A program made the translations under genes and the position numbers. Positions 35,325 to 47,485 of a stretch of DNA of 64,000 bases are shown here, one piece after another. The notes under the pieces were generated by a model. The model saw only the letters and a list, made by a program, of their open reading frames with translations. It was not told where the DNA came from and did no database searches. The stretch covers positions 13,589,099 to 13,653,098 of the forward strand of contig NW_025335505.1 in the NCBI RefSeq assembly GCF_004798865.1. The letters are read 5' to 3'. The DNA is from Varanus komodoensis (lineage: Eukaryota; Chordata; Lepidosauria; Squamata; Varanidae). Within the stretch, counting starts at the first letter, position 1, and each line of letters begins with the position of its first letter.

Positions 35325-35480
35325 AACAGCACAATCCTAAGCATGTCTACTGAGAAATAATGGCTATTGTGTTCAATATTCCTTACTCCCAGGTAAGCAT
35401 TACAGGACTGCTGCTAACAATGCAATCCAATTAATCTTCTCAGAAGTAAGCCCCATTGTCTGTAGAATTCCAGTCTTAGT
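35325..35480. repeat. Dispersed palindromic repeat, CAGAAGTAAG family, best copy
   Basis: Two units: GCACAATCCTAAGCATGTCTACTGAG...TTACTCCCAGGTAAGCATTACAGGACTGC, then TGCAATCCAATTAATCTTCTCAGAAGTAAGCCCCATTG...ATTCCAGTCTTA. Each unit is roughly an inverted repeat of AATCCTRTGCATG and CAGAAGTAAG. Shared with 5152-5320, 43330-43395 and 47385-47485. Confidence 0.65.
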
Positions 35481-38400
35481 CTCCTTTTGAAACATTTTTA
35501 TTATTCCATAAATAGCTACAGTATGGCTAAGTGTTGAAGAAATTCCTATCTGACTCTTTTCAACATATTTTGCTTTTGCATTGTTCCCTTGTCATGTTCG
35601 TTCATTTTCCTCAGGTTGGCACCAAAATATTGTAACAATATTCTCAAAAACTCTTCAGAGTGTTCTTTACTGATCTGGGAATATTGCAAATGCAGTAATG
35701 AGTCAACCTAAGGTAATTAAGGGCTTTCCTCTCCAATAGGACCAAGGATTTTATACATAGAATTCTGTTCTTTTTAAAAGCAACCTTTATTGAGTAATCC
35801 TGAGAGTACAATAGTAACATCATGTTAGAAGAGCTAGCCTTTGCAGCATCAAAGTAAATTGTAATCGTATTTTTAGTTCTCTGGGTAGCACTTATTCACT
35901 AAAGTGCCATGTACTAATTGCTATGGTTAGTGTTCAGAAAGCAAATGTAGTAATTTAAATCATGCAGTGGCTATACATCAGCTAATGCATATGTAAGACT
36001 AGGATCTCCTTAGTTCACATGGCCCTTCTAAAATCTAGTTTCTAGCATGTTTGTTTTCATTCCTTCAGATCTATCATATCCTTATTCAGACAGGGGTTTT
36101 TAAAATTGTGTTGCCCTAGTTATAATCACCTTAGGAATAGGTGATTCAGAAAAAGTGAATTTTCTTCAATGTTTACCAATTTCCATCTTGAGGCTTGTTG
36201 CAACTCAAGTTCATATTTTATCTGTTTTCTCACACAAATAAACATGCATGCTTTTGTTTTGTTTTTTCAAATGTGCACATCAATTGTATACATTTTTGAA
36301 ATGTGCACATATTCCTCACATTGACTTTAAACAATATGAATTGATTAAAAAATGTTTTGTTTCATGGATCCCATTGCAAATTTATGGACTGGCAATCTCC
36401 ACTTCTTTCCAATGAATTTCTTCCCCATCCCCAATTATTACGGTATTTCTGGCCTAGAAGGAAGGACTAAAATAGTACTGCTATGGTACAAGAGACCTTC
36501 AGTTAAGTGTGGTAAAGGAATCTTTGCACTAAGGATAAAATCCAGTTGTGCCTGTCCACTAATGGCCTGTGAATGGTACCTGACAGTAAAGAGGATTCTC
36601 TCTCCTCTCTTTGCTCCCTCTAGATCTGTTCTTCAGGGTTGGGGGACCCTCCAAATAAGTTTGCATAATTGCAGACCAAATGTTGTACAAGTCTGAACCC
36701 TGCTGCTGAGATCTACCTAAAACAAAGCAAAAAGCAGCAGAATAATCACAAACAGTACAATCAGCATATGTTGAAACAAATCTGAAAGAATCAGAAATTT
36801 TGTACATAATATTGATGGGAATAATAGGGAAAGAAGTCCATGGCCTTATTTGCACAAATCACAGGGGGTAAAATATAACTGAAAATAATAATTAACGATC
36901 TGTCTGTCTGATGTGGTTAAATCTGGTAACCTAATAGAAAGCCATAGTGCTGATGCAGAACAGGATGAACTTGGCAATGACAAGTTATTTGTGGAGCGGG
37001 CACTACACTGAGCTAATAACGAAGTAGTGAAAGGATGAAACTGACAAGGATATTTACCAAAAGAATATGCTACACTCTGATTTACCCACACAGACTTGTA
37101 AGTGTAGATGGGAACAACAGCATCAACCCTTTTATGCAAATTCAGACCCAATTTGCTCAAGAGACCTGATTTGTGTACATCACCATTTTTACTAATGGAA
37201 CTTTACTAATGGAATGCACAGATCTCAGTTCTCACTATGATTGTGTACATTTCACATACATTTCCAGGGGGGAAAATCTAGTACAGTCTGTTTCTGATAA
37301 CTAGATCAAAAACACTGAGGCAGTCTATCAGACTCAAGTCAAATGGATTGCCTGGTTTTGCATATGGCTAGATACATGCACAGAAAGAAGAGGAAAGGGA
37401 AGGAAGAACAGGAAATACTAGCTGCATTAGTAAAAGTCAGTTTATGCAGTAGAAAGTAGTCCAATGATAAGAAAAGAGGGGAGAATGTGTGCAGTATATT
37501 TTTTCCTCCTCCTTTCTTTTAAATCTGACTAGCAGCAACAGAGGAAGACCACCTTCTGTTTGCAGATTATTATTAGTGTCATTGCTATGCAAATTTGATT
37601 TCATGGCAGTGGTTGTTATCTCATATCTTGGCCCTCGTATCAGCACCACTGGTTACCTGCTAATGTCCTACCACTGATGCACAGTAGTGGCTACAGTATG
37701 GCATTGAAGGGCTAAGTGGCTGCTTTTCTTCATTCATTCATTCATCACTGGAGCCTAACGGCAGCCCTGCCGACTAGAGCAATGTTTTTCTTGCTGCTGC
37801 TTTTGCTACTGTAACAGTAACAGAGTAAAAAGGTAGGGTAAAATTCTGTCCTGTGTTCTCATCAGTCTTTGCTCAGGTGATGAAAAATCTCAGGCCTTGG
37901 GCTACTGATCCAGAACTTAAAAGCCCTTCCCCTGCATTGTCCAAGTTTGAGTCCCAACCTGGAACAGTCCTCCATATATCCTCTAGAACTTAAAATTAAG
38001 AGAAAAGGAGAAACAATGCTGATGCTTGATACAGATTTAAAGAAAGGCTTTGTTTCTCCTTTTTGCTCTTACTTGCCTAAACAATCCACAAACCATGGCT
38101 AAGATGTAAGCTTTTAGCCACATAAACGGAAGTACAGACGTCACCTCTTGGTTCAAGAAGCTGTGAGGGAGGATATTGTGTTTGCAAGAATACCTGAGGC
38201 TGTAGTGTATATTCTTGTCTCGAAGTGTTCCATGTCTGGTTTTCCAACTGTTACTTTAATTCTAACGTAGCAAATTCTTGTGCTTTGAAATTAATTTTCC
38301 ATAGAGCAGGATTGGTTTTGTTTATAACATATGAGTGTACTTTACAATGACCACCTTGTGTATGCAAATTTAAATGATGGAGTAACAGGCTGACGGATCC

Positions 38401-38837
38401 TATGCCACAGAATGCGGTAGTGCTATTTATTTCATGCTTGTGCTAATTCAGAATGATGTAATCATTTAAACAGGTACAAGAAGTATATTAAAATGTGCTT
38501 GTATAGGCATTCATTAAAATCTGTTGTCTTGCTTCTCATTTATGATCTTGGAGACCTCATGTGTGAAACTTTTAAGTCTCAACTACAAGCTAAGCAGTCA
38601 TGCCTGTAAGCCAGGAGCAGGATGCCCATGCGTTCTTTTCCACAGAAAACAGCCCCTTATTTGAAGGGCTGCCAGAGGATTGTCCTCTATTCCAAAGGCA
38701 ACCTGTCATGGAAGGGTTGCCAGTCCAAGGCTGATACAAAAAACCGTCAGAAGGGAAAGCTCAGCTTTGAAAGTGCCCATCTGTAGCCCCGAATATCAGA
38801 CAGAGCAAAACACACTCCTCACCTGGTCAGTCTTCCA
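35481..38837. other. Unassigned intron sequence
   Basis: No supported gene. 37730-37745 is a short TTCA microsatellite. 38270-38560 is repeat-free, AT-rich and carries several ATTA/TAAT cores. Frames of 114 codons (36352-36696) and 104 codons (36846-37160, minus) show no recognisable features. Confidence 0.6.
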
Positions 38838-39185
38838 TTTAATGAGACGAGATTTATTTCATTTTTTATACTGCCCAAAAGCCAAGATTCCCTGGGCAGT
38901 TAACAAAAGTACGTAAAAATTAAAAATACATGCAAAGCATACATATAAGATAAAATTAACCTAAAACAGCAAAACCACAATAGAAATTGCAGTTGAATCA
39001 GCATAGCAGCAATACAGGATAAAATGTATATTAAAACAATGAAGATCAATAATTAAACTGCTCAAATGCTGGAAGAATAAAAATGTCTTCACCTGGAGCT
39101 GAAAAGAGTGTGAAGTAGACATCAGGCACATCTCTTTGTGGTGCTCATTCCACAACTGTGGTGCCACAACTGAAAAGACCCCCCC
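38838..39185 (-). mobile_element. L2-type LINE, ORF2 carboxyl end and 3' UTR
   Basis: Minus strand reads FSVVAPQLWNEHHKEMCLMSTSHSFQLQVKTFLFFQHLSSL, matching FSAVAPRLWNALPKEVRLAPT..FQLQVKTFLFFQAF. The 3' end on the plus strand is ATTTATTTCATTTTTTATACTGCCCAAAAGCC with the GGGCAG stem. A run of CA repeats (39185-39201) follows at the 5' side. Lies about 620 bp before the first exon in the window. Confidence 0.85.
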
Positions 39186-39807
39186 ACACACACACACACA
39201 CTCTTCTTTTGGCGGGGACTCCTAGGAGATGTACTGTTTTTCTATTTTGATTGTAAACATCATTTCTAAATGTTCAACTGTACATATAAATTTGCATATG
39301 TACATGTTGTGGAGATTGGTGTTTTCATTTATGGTGATGTATGTTCTCGTTCTTGGCAGTTCACAAGTGGCCACCCTAAGCAGTATGTAAATGTTGTAAA
39401 TTAGTCAATAAAATCAAAACTCTCAACCCAATGACTTCAGGGTAGTTCTGCTGACCACAACAGGATTGTTCTGAGGTAAATCATTCTAGATTGTCAGCCT
39501 TCTAAGATCAGCTGTTGTTCTCAGAGCAAACTGCAACAAAGGATGTTCTTCTCCAAGCTGACAATGAAATGCTTTTGAAAATAAGATTGCTTATGGAATG
39601 AGATGGAACAGTCTGGCTCACGGGAGTTAGCTGACAGCTTCCCATCACTGGCTACATGCTGTGCATAATCAACATTGGGCTTATCTTTTCAAAAACAATA
39701 AAATTTCGCATACTGCTGTATGACATGTGAATTATTATTTTTTAGCATATATTCATATCACTGGCTTCCCTGTAAGTTAATCTCATCTCTCATCAATTTT
39801 TCACCAG

Positions 39808-40102
39808 CTTCACTCCGATGTTGATAAAGGCGATGGCTCCATCAAATACATCTTGTCAGGAGAAGGGGCAAGTTCCATTTTCATTATTGATGAAAACACA
39901 GGGGATATTCATGCAACAAAGAGGCTTGATCGGGAGGAGCAGGCCTACTACACTCTCCGTGCCCAAGCACTAGATAGACTGACAAATAAACCTGTGGAGC
40001 CCGAGTCAGAATTCGTCATTAAGATTCAGGACATCAATGACAATGAACCTAAATTTCTGGACGGTCCTTACACTGCTGGAGTACCTGAAATGTCTCCTGT
40101 GG
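39808..40102 (+). CDS. CDH7: Cadherin-7 internal coding exon (late EC1, EC1-EC2 linker, start of EC2)
   Basis: Exon of a type II classical cadherin, a calcium-dependent homophilic adhesion protein of the plasma membrane used in neural and neural-crest cell sorting. The 295-bp exon begins after a TTTTTCACCAG acceptor with CTT CAC TCC (LHSDVD), enters in phase 0 and leaves in phase 1 at the donor G|GTAAGT. Translation gives 98 residues. Calcium-site signatures are LDREE (an XDRE motif, about residue 44) and DINDNEP (the DXNDN inter-domain linker, about residues 75-81), followed by [18 protein letters not shown], the first strand of EC2. The sequence matches CDH7 as I remember it, including [31 protein letters not shown] and [15 protein letters not shown]20 and CDH12 differ at several of these positions. 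No frameshift or stop. The upstream exon, with the conserved WVWNQFF of EC1, is not in the window. Confidence 0.97.
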
Positions 40103-40139
40103 GTAAGTACAGATGTATGAAAATCAATTCTTTTGGATT

Positions 40140-41074
40140 TTTTCTTATTTACTTTGTCCTATAATTTATTATAACAAACTATTGTGCTATCAGTGATCAA
40201 CATCCCCTTAGTTGAAAATAATAATAAAAAAGCTGTTACATATGCCCCACATGAAGTTTTTGGAGAACGATTTCAAGAATAATCTGCTTAGACAGCCCTT
40301 GGACTAATCCAGTGGTATATAAGTTTAATAATAAAGACATAAAATAAGAGTAAGGTATAATCCACATACATGAAAATCTATTTTTCCAATAGAAAATGAT
40401 ATTATACATTCGTTTCCTATGAAACTCTTATTCTAGAATGTTTGATTTTGTGCTGTCACCTAGAAACATCAAATTATTTCCCAACCTTTTTGAGATCCAG
40501 TACCAGTCAAATCACTAATCCAGGGCTCAAATCACTATTCTTTGTATTTACTGACATATTTGTCCTACTGGGCAGGTGAATATCCTTTGTTGTTAGCTAA
40601 TGTGATAAAGGTCATAATGTGAATGTGAACGTATATGTGTCATCCTGAATTGATCCCATACACATTGCCAGAATGAGCACCTGCCATCCTTGAGCAACTG
40701 CTAAAGTCCAAGCACTCTTGCAAGATCCACTGCTAAGACTTGTCTTGATCGCCTTAACAAATTAACATTTACATTCTACACAACATGTTCACAGGTGAAA
40801 AAGAGTGGTGGGATCTTTTGCCCAAGAAATATTCAAGCCTAAAACAAGCCCTACCCACATTTTTCAGATCTGGGGCTGGCTTGAACAGCTCCCTGCTGTT
40901 CGTTTTTTTCTCCAGGTCTCCACTCCTTTCACTGGCAAAGCCTCTTATCTTTGCATTGATAAAGGGGCTAGCAAGGGCAGCGAGGAAACACACATCTTTA
41001 CTCAAGAGCATAACTTTCAGTTTAGAGAGCCATTACCCTGTCAGCTGTCAGAATAGGTCATCATACAGTTTGAC
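40140..41074. other. Unassigned intron sequence
   Basis: No gene or clear repeat directly after the 295-bp exon. 40785-41074 could be more of the L2 fragment (several overlapping frames on both strands), but I cannot recognise its motifs. Confidence 0.5.
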
Positions 41075-42715
41075 CAAGGCTGTTTCCATGTCAAAACAAG
41101 GCCTGAACCCCAGCTGAAATGGATCCAGTAATCCAAGAGTCCCTGGAGATGGTTGGTCACCACCACCACTGAAGAACCTTGCCCAGGAAGGGGATATTTG
41201 CTACCAGTTTTAAAATTTTCCAGGTCAACAGAGAGTTTTCTAAGTCATCTCACTCCATTAAGGCAGCATGGGATCACTCCCTTTTGCAAAAAGTTATGAT
41301 GACCTTCCTGTAGCAAGTAATATCTTCCCTGCTGGCTTTTATAAGTCAGGAGGTGCAAGGATTCAGTACAGAGGTGGCTGCACAAACCTGTCCAAACACT
41401 TGCCTGCATCCTCGAGTTGTACCAACTGAAACTCATCCAATAAAATTGGACCAGACTGTGCTCAGGATAGCTCCACCAATTCAACTGCTGTAATTCTGAG
41501 TCCAAATCCTGGTGGATGCAACATTTTTTCCCAGAAGTTCCCATTAAGTAGTTACAGCTGACCAGAGATGGTTCCAAGGTGCCCCTGGGGCCAGAGTGTA
41601 ATAAGCTCTGGACAACCTTGAAAAGCTCTGCTGGATGGCAAAGAGAGGATTGGATAGAGGCAGTGACGTATTGTTTCTTTCACTGCCCCCACTGTCTCAA
41701 AATATATCCAACTGTGGGCACAGGCCAGGTTTCTCTTGCATTCACTGGGAGTTCTCTTCCATCTGCACTCCAGCTGTCTCCTAAGTTGCCTTATCACTAT
41801 CAGCTCTGTGGTAAACCATAGAGCTGAATGAGCTCTACAACAGAGAGGGCACCCAGGAGCAATCATCTCAACCACCTGGGTTGTTTCAGTATTCCAGAGA
41901 CGAGCTTTGACAGGACTTCCAGCCATGTCTGCCAAAATCACCCCCAGAACCCTTTGGAAACCATCCAGATCCACTGGCTTTCAGGGGTATTCCATCTTAG
42001 CTGGTTCTGCACACTTGTGGAGAAGAAATCTATAGTGATCTGACCATGATAAAGGAATTGAGTCTCCTTCACACTGAGAGCACCATCCTCATATCTAACC
42101 AAGAAGACCAAGTCTAGAGTATGCCCATCACATGGGTTGAGCCATTACATGCTGGGACACTTCCATCATTGTCATGGTGACCATGAAATTCTGAGCTCAC
42201 TTAGATAGTGTGCCCTCTGTGTGAATGTTAAGTTACCCTGAAACCAAAATCCAGGGGTACTCCAACTATATGTCTGAAACCACCTCTGTCAGCTCAGGTA
42301 GAGAGAGGCCCACTACAAGGTAAAAACACTCCAAAGTAGTTGCTAGATGGACAGGATACGTGGAGAGAAAGATAAAATTTCTATAGATCATGGCACTCCC
42401 CCTTGCCCACTGTCGCATCTACCTTGATGCCGAACCAAGTACCCAACTCCTCCCTGTTCACTTACCCATGTCTCAGTTATACATGCCAAAGGAGCTGCCT
42501 CACCCATGGATTCAATCATGGATAAGGGAAGTTTTACTCTGTACCAATCTGGCTTTTAGAAGCAGTATCCAGAGACCTGACTGCCAGCTGACACTATGGC
42601 TGGACCTATGGGTAGTGGGAGGACCAGAACAGCTGTTAGCTGTCTGGGCTGCATCCCCCTTACCTGGCCAGTCCTCGTCACAGTGCCATATCTCCCTCAT
42701 GAACTTAGCAACTGC
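41075..42715 (-). mobile_element. L2-type LINE, endonuclease to RT start, antisense in the CDH7 intron
   Basis: Read on the minus strand it begins near 42715 and shows the carboxyl part of an endonuclease: GNLTFT (for GDFNIH), then GHTLDLVFLVRYEDGALSVKETQFLYHGQITIDFF (for GHTLDLVF...SDHFLVSF). The linker follows: GFQRVLGVILADMAGSPVKARLWNTETTQVVEMIAPGCPLCCRAHSALWFTTELIVIRQLRRQLECRWKRT. It ends near 41075 at the RT start (GKVLQWWW...), where it matches the fragment at 192-360. It lacks the RT catalytic part and the 3' end. A 140-codon frame survives. 42300-42715 is weaker, probably 5' UTR or early endonuclease. Confidence 0.83.
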
Positions 42716-43329
42716 TTTTCTGAAAAGTGAAAAGTCTAAAATTGTAACACTCCTTTCATTGATGATTCCCCAGGTATTACTTAATCCTATATACTGTACA
42801 TATAGTAGTAAGTGGCTTGAGGCAACTGTATGCTTTTTAACTGCTCACCTCAAGATCTGCCAGTGTGTTCTCTTTGTTCCTTTTATTTTTCAACATGAAC
42901 TTCCGTATCATATTTAGAGTGCCACAAGTCTATAATGCCTTTCCTAAGCTGTGTTTAAAATAGACATGAAAGGTCTTTGGGTGGACAAACAGGTAAAAAT
43001 GGGAGTGGGTGTCATAAATATTTAAGTGTCCGTGGTTTTGTTAGGAAAGTGCTTCAGTAACTTAGGCTGCATTCCATAATTCATTCATGCTAGAGTAATC
43101 GTATTAAAGTCACCCTGGCTTCACTGATATAATTGAGCTGTGGCTTGCAGCCATAGTCTGCCTGGTTTATTGTGGCCTGAGCTTTTATTGCCAATGACCT
43201 ACTTCACTTGATACAGTTTTAGGCTGCAAGTCCTGAACACCAGAGATAGAGGACCTCCAGCCTGTGGGCCTAACATGGTCTATCAGAGGTCCCTATCCAG
43301 CCCACCAGCTTCCCTGCCAGTTGGCCAAA

Positions 43330-43395
43330 TGTAAGTCCTATTGAGCTCAAAGGAGCTTACTTCTGAGTAGACATGTTCAGGTTGTACTGCCAGAG
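43330..43395. repeat. Dispersed palindromic repeat, CAGAAGTAAG family, short copy
   Basis: TGTAAGTCCTATTGAGCTCA and AGGAGCTTACTTCTGAGTAGACATG form the inverted core of the family: one arm reads AAGTCCTATTGAG, the other CTTACTTCTGAGTAG. Matches the units at 35325-35480 and 47385-47485. Confidence 0.65.
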
Positions 43396-44321
43396 ATTGG
43401 TCTATTCTGCCTAATATTATGTTAAATAAATGGCATATTTGAACATGCTTATCTGAATCCAATTGTCTCAGGTTGGTTTTCTCGAGAAAATGAATATGCA
43501 ATGGATTGGTTATATGGCATCATCCTAGGATATTTTCTGTTTTCTTTATTGGTGTTCTTGTAGTCATGGAAAGTTGTTAGAAAGTAACTGTTCCTGACTG
43601 AAAAAGGAGAATATAAACCAGCAGACAATTCCAGACCAAAATAAACAATCTCCAAGTGCTGAGCTCTGTGCAATTGTTTTCCCCTGTAACAACATAAAGA
43701 GAGTGGTTTGAAACATGAGTCGGGGCAGAGGGAAGGATAGCAAATCACTTTTACTGCAATATGATTTTACTAAAATGTAAGCATAAATATTATTACTGAG
43801 TTGATAGCTGGCTCTTTTCCACAGTCCTTTAATACAATGTCAATGAAGGAAAGTAACCTCTGAAGGAAAAATTGAGTTGAGCGCTCTCATACACACACAA
43901 ATGCATGCTCATACATAAAATATCTCACAAAGGCAAAATGAAGTAGAAATAATTCTGAAAACTGCACTATGGAAGAGGAGGATACACAGATTTTCTAATG
44001 CCTTTAACCAATAATCCTCCAACTTTTAAAGAACAATGAGCGCTTTAAATGCTGAGATTTCTTTCCGGTGGCCTCTGCTTGGGTTAGCAAAATTTCACAG
44101 AAACTTGGCTTGCCTTTGTACTAAATATAGCTTGTTCTAAAATCTCTGTATTCAGTGTGTCTGCACTCCCAGATTTCAGGAGGGGGCAACATTGGCTGCC
44201 TCCTTCTCCCTCCCTTATTTCCCTACCTCTTAAAAAACTCACTCACCTCCACCTTTCAAACCTTTATTTTTGTGCCTTTCCTTATGCAGATGTACTTTTT
44301 GACTGAGTACTAAAAGTCTCA

Positions 44322-44545
44322 ACCACACTCTAATCCAGACAAGACTGAGAAGCTGCCAGTGGGTGGTTCTTTTGTCTAAATGGAAGGTACATGGGCTAGT
44401 CTGGATGGCGCACTCCACCTGAAGGAGAGGGTTTGTATCTTGGGAATCCTCCTGGAACCATCATTGTCACTTGAGGCCCAGGTTGCCTCAAGGACATGGA
44501 AAGCCTTCTACACATTCTGGTCTTGAGTCTTTCCTAGAGTCAAAG
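44322..44545 (+). mobile_element. L2-type LINE fragment (RT thumb region)
   Basis: Plus strand, with frameshifts: NPDKT-like segment (CAGACAAGACTGAGAAG), WVVLLSKWKVHGLVWMA, LKERVCILGILLEPSLSLEAQVASRTWKAFYTFWS. This matches L2 ORF2 LKEQVRSLGVLLDPSLSLEAQVASVARSAFYQL. Short internal fragment. Confidence 0.75.
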
Positions 44546-44929
44546 GGTATTCATGTTTTTTGTTCTAGTTCAGCAGGAACACAACAAATATCTCAAGAAT
44601 GCCCTAAGTATACCACCTCTTCCTTTATTCATTTTGTGTGTTTCTGGTGCTTTTTTCAACATTTTCTCTTGCTCTTTTAATTATACCTCAGGATCTGAGA
44701 CCATCTTATGTACAGCTCAGAGCAGTGTGGTTTTCTATGCCACTGTGGTTATTCCCAGGTCAGTTCCAATATGCTTACATTCTTGCACTAGGTAGGTACT
44801 TGTGAAATAATGGTTACCATCTGCACAGGTAGCACATCTGGAAACTCATTTGTTAACTGATGAGGCTGGTTCAGAGTTAGTGTGATACAGTCTGCCCGTC
44901 TGGATTGCTGCAAGTCTTGCACCAAATGA

Positions 44930-45065
44930 TGTTTCCAAATCATCTTCAAAGGTAGTGCCATGCAGAGTGCATTCGTAGTAGTCTAGCCTGAATGTAACTA
45001 GGTTATGCAGAATGGAGGACACTGTTCCTGCGTAGAGTTGTAACTGATGCCATAACCAAAGTTAG
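44930..45065 (-). mobile_element. L2-type LINE fragment
   Basis: TTCAAAGGTAGTGCCATGCAGAGTGCATTCGTAGTAGTCTAGCC corresponds to the reversed segment seen at 29325-29365 in the better L2 copy (AGGGCAGCCTCATATAGAGTGCACTGCAGTAATCC). Boundaries approximate. Confidence 0.6.
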
Positions 45066-45775
45066 TTAAAAACAAAACAAAATACTTCTGTCTGCTGCCA
45101 CTTTGTGTGCTGGAAATGGTGTAGAAATTACTGTGGAGGCAGAAACAACCATGCCAGAAACAATATATAAAGAAAATCTTATTCTACAATAAGGGGCAAA
45201 ATGAAAGCAGTCGTTATTACTTCATCACTAATCATCTGGACTTGGCTCTGCACAGCTTCTTTTGTACTTCCAGCAGATCAAATACCTTTTCAGGAAAATG
45301 ATTAGAACTGGAAGTCAGTAAGGGTCATTTAATTCCTATGGTACAGCTACAAGGAAGTTTCTTTGACAGATAATTGAAGACACATGTTGTGCCTGATTTA
45401 TGATGCTCACAGTTCAAATTGCAATATTATCTGTGATTGGGTGGACTACCTGCCACTTCCACAACCAGTCAGGACAAGAGGTGTGGGGTCAGCGATGTAG
45501 CTATTTAATCTTAATGACTTGATGATCCAATGTGAGGGTGTACTCTAGAAGGTAACGTTTATTATTTCAGTCATAAAAGTACAGAGATTACATTCTTATT
45601 TTACCTACCCCAACTACCCTTCCATGCTTGACTTGGTTCCACTTCTCTGAAGAATTAGAACAATAACAAAAGTGTTTGCCAAACCCAAATTTGTTTGTGT
45701 TTTTTTAACAAACACCTGATCATGTGCAGTACTGCATTTTAAACTCATTTACCGTAGGACCATTATGACCACAAG
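45066..45775. other. Unassigned intron sequence
   Basis: Nothing recognised. Confidence 0.55.
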
Positions 45776-45985
45776 CAGTGCTTTTTTTGTAAAAAAAAAA
45801 AAAAGTGCCGGAACTCACACCAATCCCAAGCCAAGCCGCTCCCAAGCAGCTCTCTCTCACTATCAGATAGCAGACACAATCGCAGGCTGCAGCCACTATG
45901 TTAAGGATCTTTGCTGCTGATCTGCTACACCACTCAAAATCACTGCATAAAATCCATTGAAAAAAAGGTGACAAAAGAAGCCCTG
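45776..45985. mobile_element. hAT-like non-autonomous DNA transposon with perfect 8-bp target duplication
   Basis: 210 bp, left end CAGTGCTTTTTTTGT and right end ACAAAAGAAGCCCTG (13 of 15 bases inverted-complementary). Flanked by identical ACCACAAG at 45768-45775 and 45986-45993. The interior starts with a poly-A and GTGCCGGAACTCAC, a motif I associate with short hAT elements of squamates. No coding capacity. The intact duplication suggests it is younger than the other two hAT-like copies. Confidence 0.9.
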
Positions 45986-45993
45986 ACCACAAG

Positions 45994-47384
45994 AATAAAA
46001 AGCAGTTTGTTCTACCTGTACTGCTGCCACTAGTTCAGCTTCCCTCTAAAGGAAGAATGCTTCACTCCCACCCTAACCCTTGCCTGGCAGCAGATCAGCT
46101 GGTTGGGATTGCTTTGCCCATCTGGTTATATATGGTGAAATATATGGTCAAATACACATGCTGTTTTTGCAAAGTGCATATTCCCTTGTTCAGATGGGAA
46201 AACGGAGTGAAATTAATTCCTGTAGAAAGGCCTAAGCAAAACGGTATAAATCCCCAGAATATAAGGTTTTAGTAGGACCATGTGTGCTACATGGGCCTTG
46301 TATTCTGCAGAAAATTTAATCTACTTCAAGCTTTTTCGAATAGTATATTTAAATGCCTTTGGGGTTACCAGTGGAGTAATACTAAATACTGCATTAATAT
46401 TGGATTAAGGATTTAGTAGCACGAACTGCTTGTGTGGCATTTATCTTACATAGCCACATTGATTCATCGTTTATTTATGTGACTCGGTTTCTAATTAAAC
46501 ATCTACAGCATCCATGAAATATTAAGCAGAAACAAAGTATCTACTCTATTTTGTTTAAAATTATATCCATGACAAAATTTTATCAATTAGGTAATAGGGA
46601 AAGCAAAATAATTTTCAGCCAAAATGGACTGCAAAAACTTGAAAATTACCAAACTATGCAAATGATCTCTTATACAAATGCTTACAAATTTATCTTTTTC
46701 AAGTTTGACTTTGAATTGATACAAGTGGATTAGCAAGCCACCAGTTTTCTATTTTTAGTTCTAATCTATGTACAGACCACTGTACAATGGTTCTCTGGAT
46801 GTTTTTGCCCTCCACCATCCATTTAACTATCATACTTCAATGAACTACAGTAGAAAACATACTGGTGAGTGTAGGAATTCCACATTTTCTCAGCCTGCCC
46901 AACCCTGTAGGATTGTTGTGATGATAAATGTGGTGGAACAATACACTCCTTGAGTTCTTTGGAAGATTTAAAATATCATTTAAGAACTAATGATGGGATG
47001 CTCTGCATGACTATAACGTGTTTCATCAATTGGCACAGATACTTGTGTATGTTAGTAACATGGCTATCCAGGGAAACCTTCCTCCTCCCCAGACTCTAAT
47101 GAAAAACGGTAACAAACTACATATGCATTATTTTTAATTGTAGATATTTTAATATAAAGATGAGAAAGAAGCTGGTGCAAAACATTACATGGGATAGAGG
47201 GAATCTGCTTCATTCATAGTTTATGACCAATATATGTAATATATTATAACACTGATGGTTTGATATTCATTACTGTTTGTGTAATCAGGAATAAGGTGGC
47301 CAGATGCAAAAGAGGACAGGACCCCAGCTCTTTTGCTAGATGTGTAAAAGAGATCAAGTCCTGTTAATAATTTCATTGGAAACA
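45994..47384. other. Unassigned intron sequence
   Basis: No gene or repeat. 46310-46560 is repeat-free, with GCATTAATATTGGATTAAGG and TCTAATTAAAC homeodomain-type cores. Confidence 0.55.
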
Positions 47385-47485
47385 TTAGCCTAATCCTATT
47401 TATCCTCTCAGAAGTAAGAACTGTTGAATAATTCATTGGGGTTTACTTATAAATAAGTATGCATTGAACCACAGTCTTAGGTGTA
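47385..47485. repeat. Dispersed palindromic repeat, CAGAAGTAAG family
   Basis: CCTAATCCTATTTATCCTCTCAGAAGTAAG...TTCATTGGGGTTTACTTATAAATAAGTATGCATTG: the arms AATCCTA..CAGAAGTAAG and CTTACT..AAGTATGCATTG follow the same order as in 35325-35480. Confidence 0.6.

Larger units (their letters stand above)
1..39807 (+). other. CDH7: CDH7 intron (3' part) upstream of the 295-bp exon
   Basis: At least 39.8 kb of intron. I looked for the preceding exon, which in type II cadherins ends with the WVWNQFFVLEEY...GK segment, and found no trace, so it lies upstream of the window. The interval holds only transposon remnants, simple repeats and unassigned sequence. That this is intron rather than intergenic follows from the phase-0 acceptor at 39807, which must be joined to an upstream exon. 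Confidence 0.85.

Noticed and set aside
42390-42917. 175-codon plus-strand frame
   Set aside because: Mostly antisense to the L2 at 41075-42715; no independent features.
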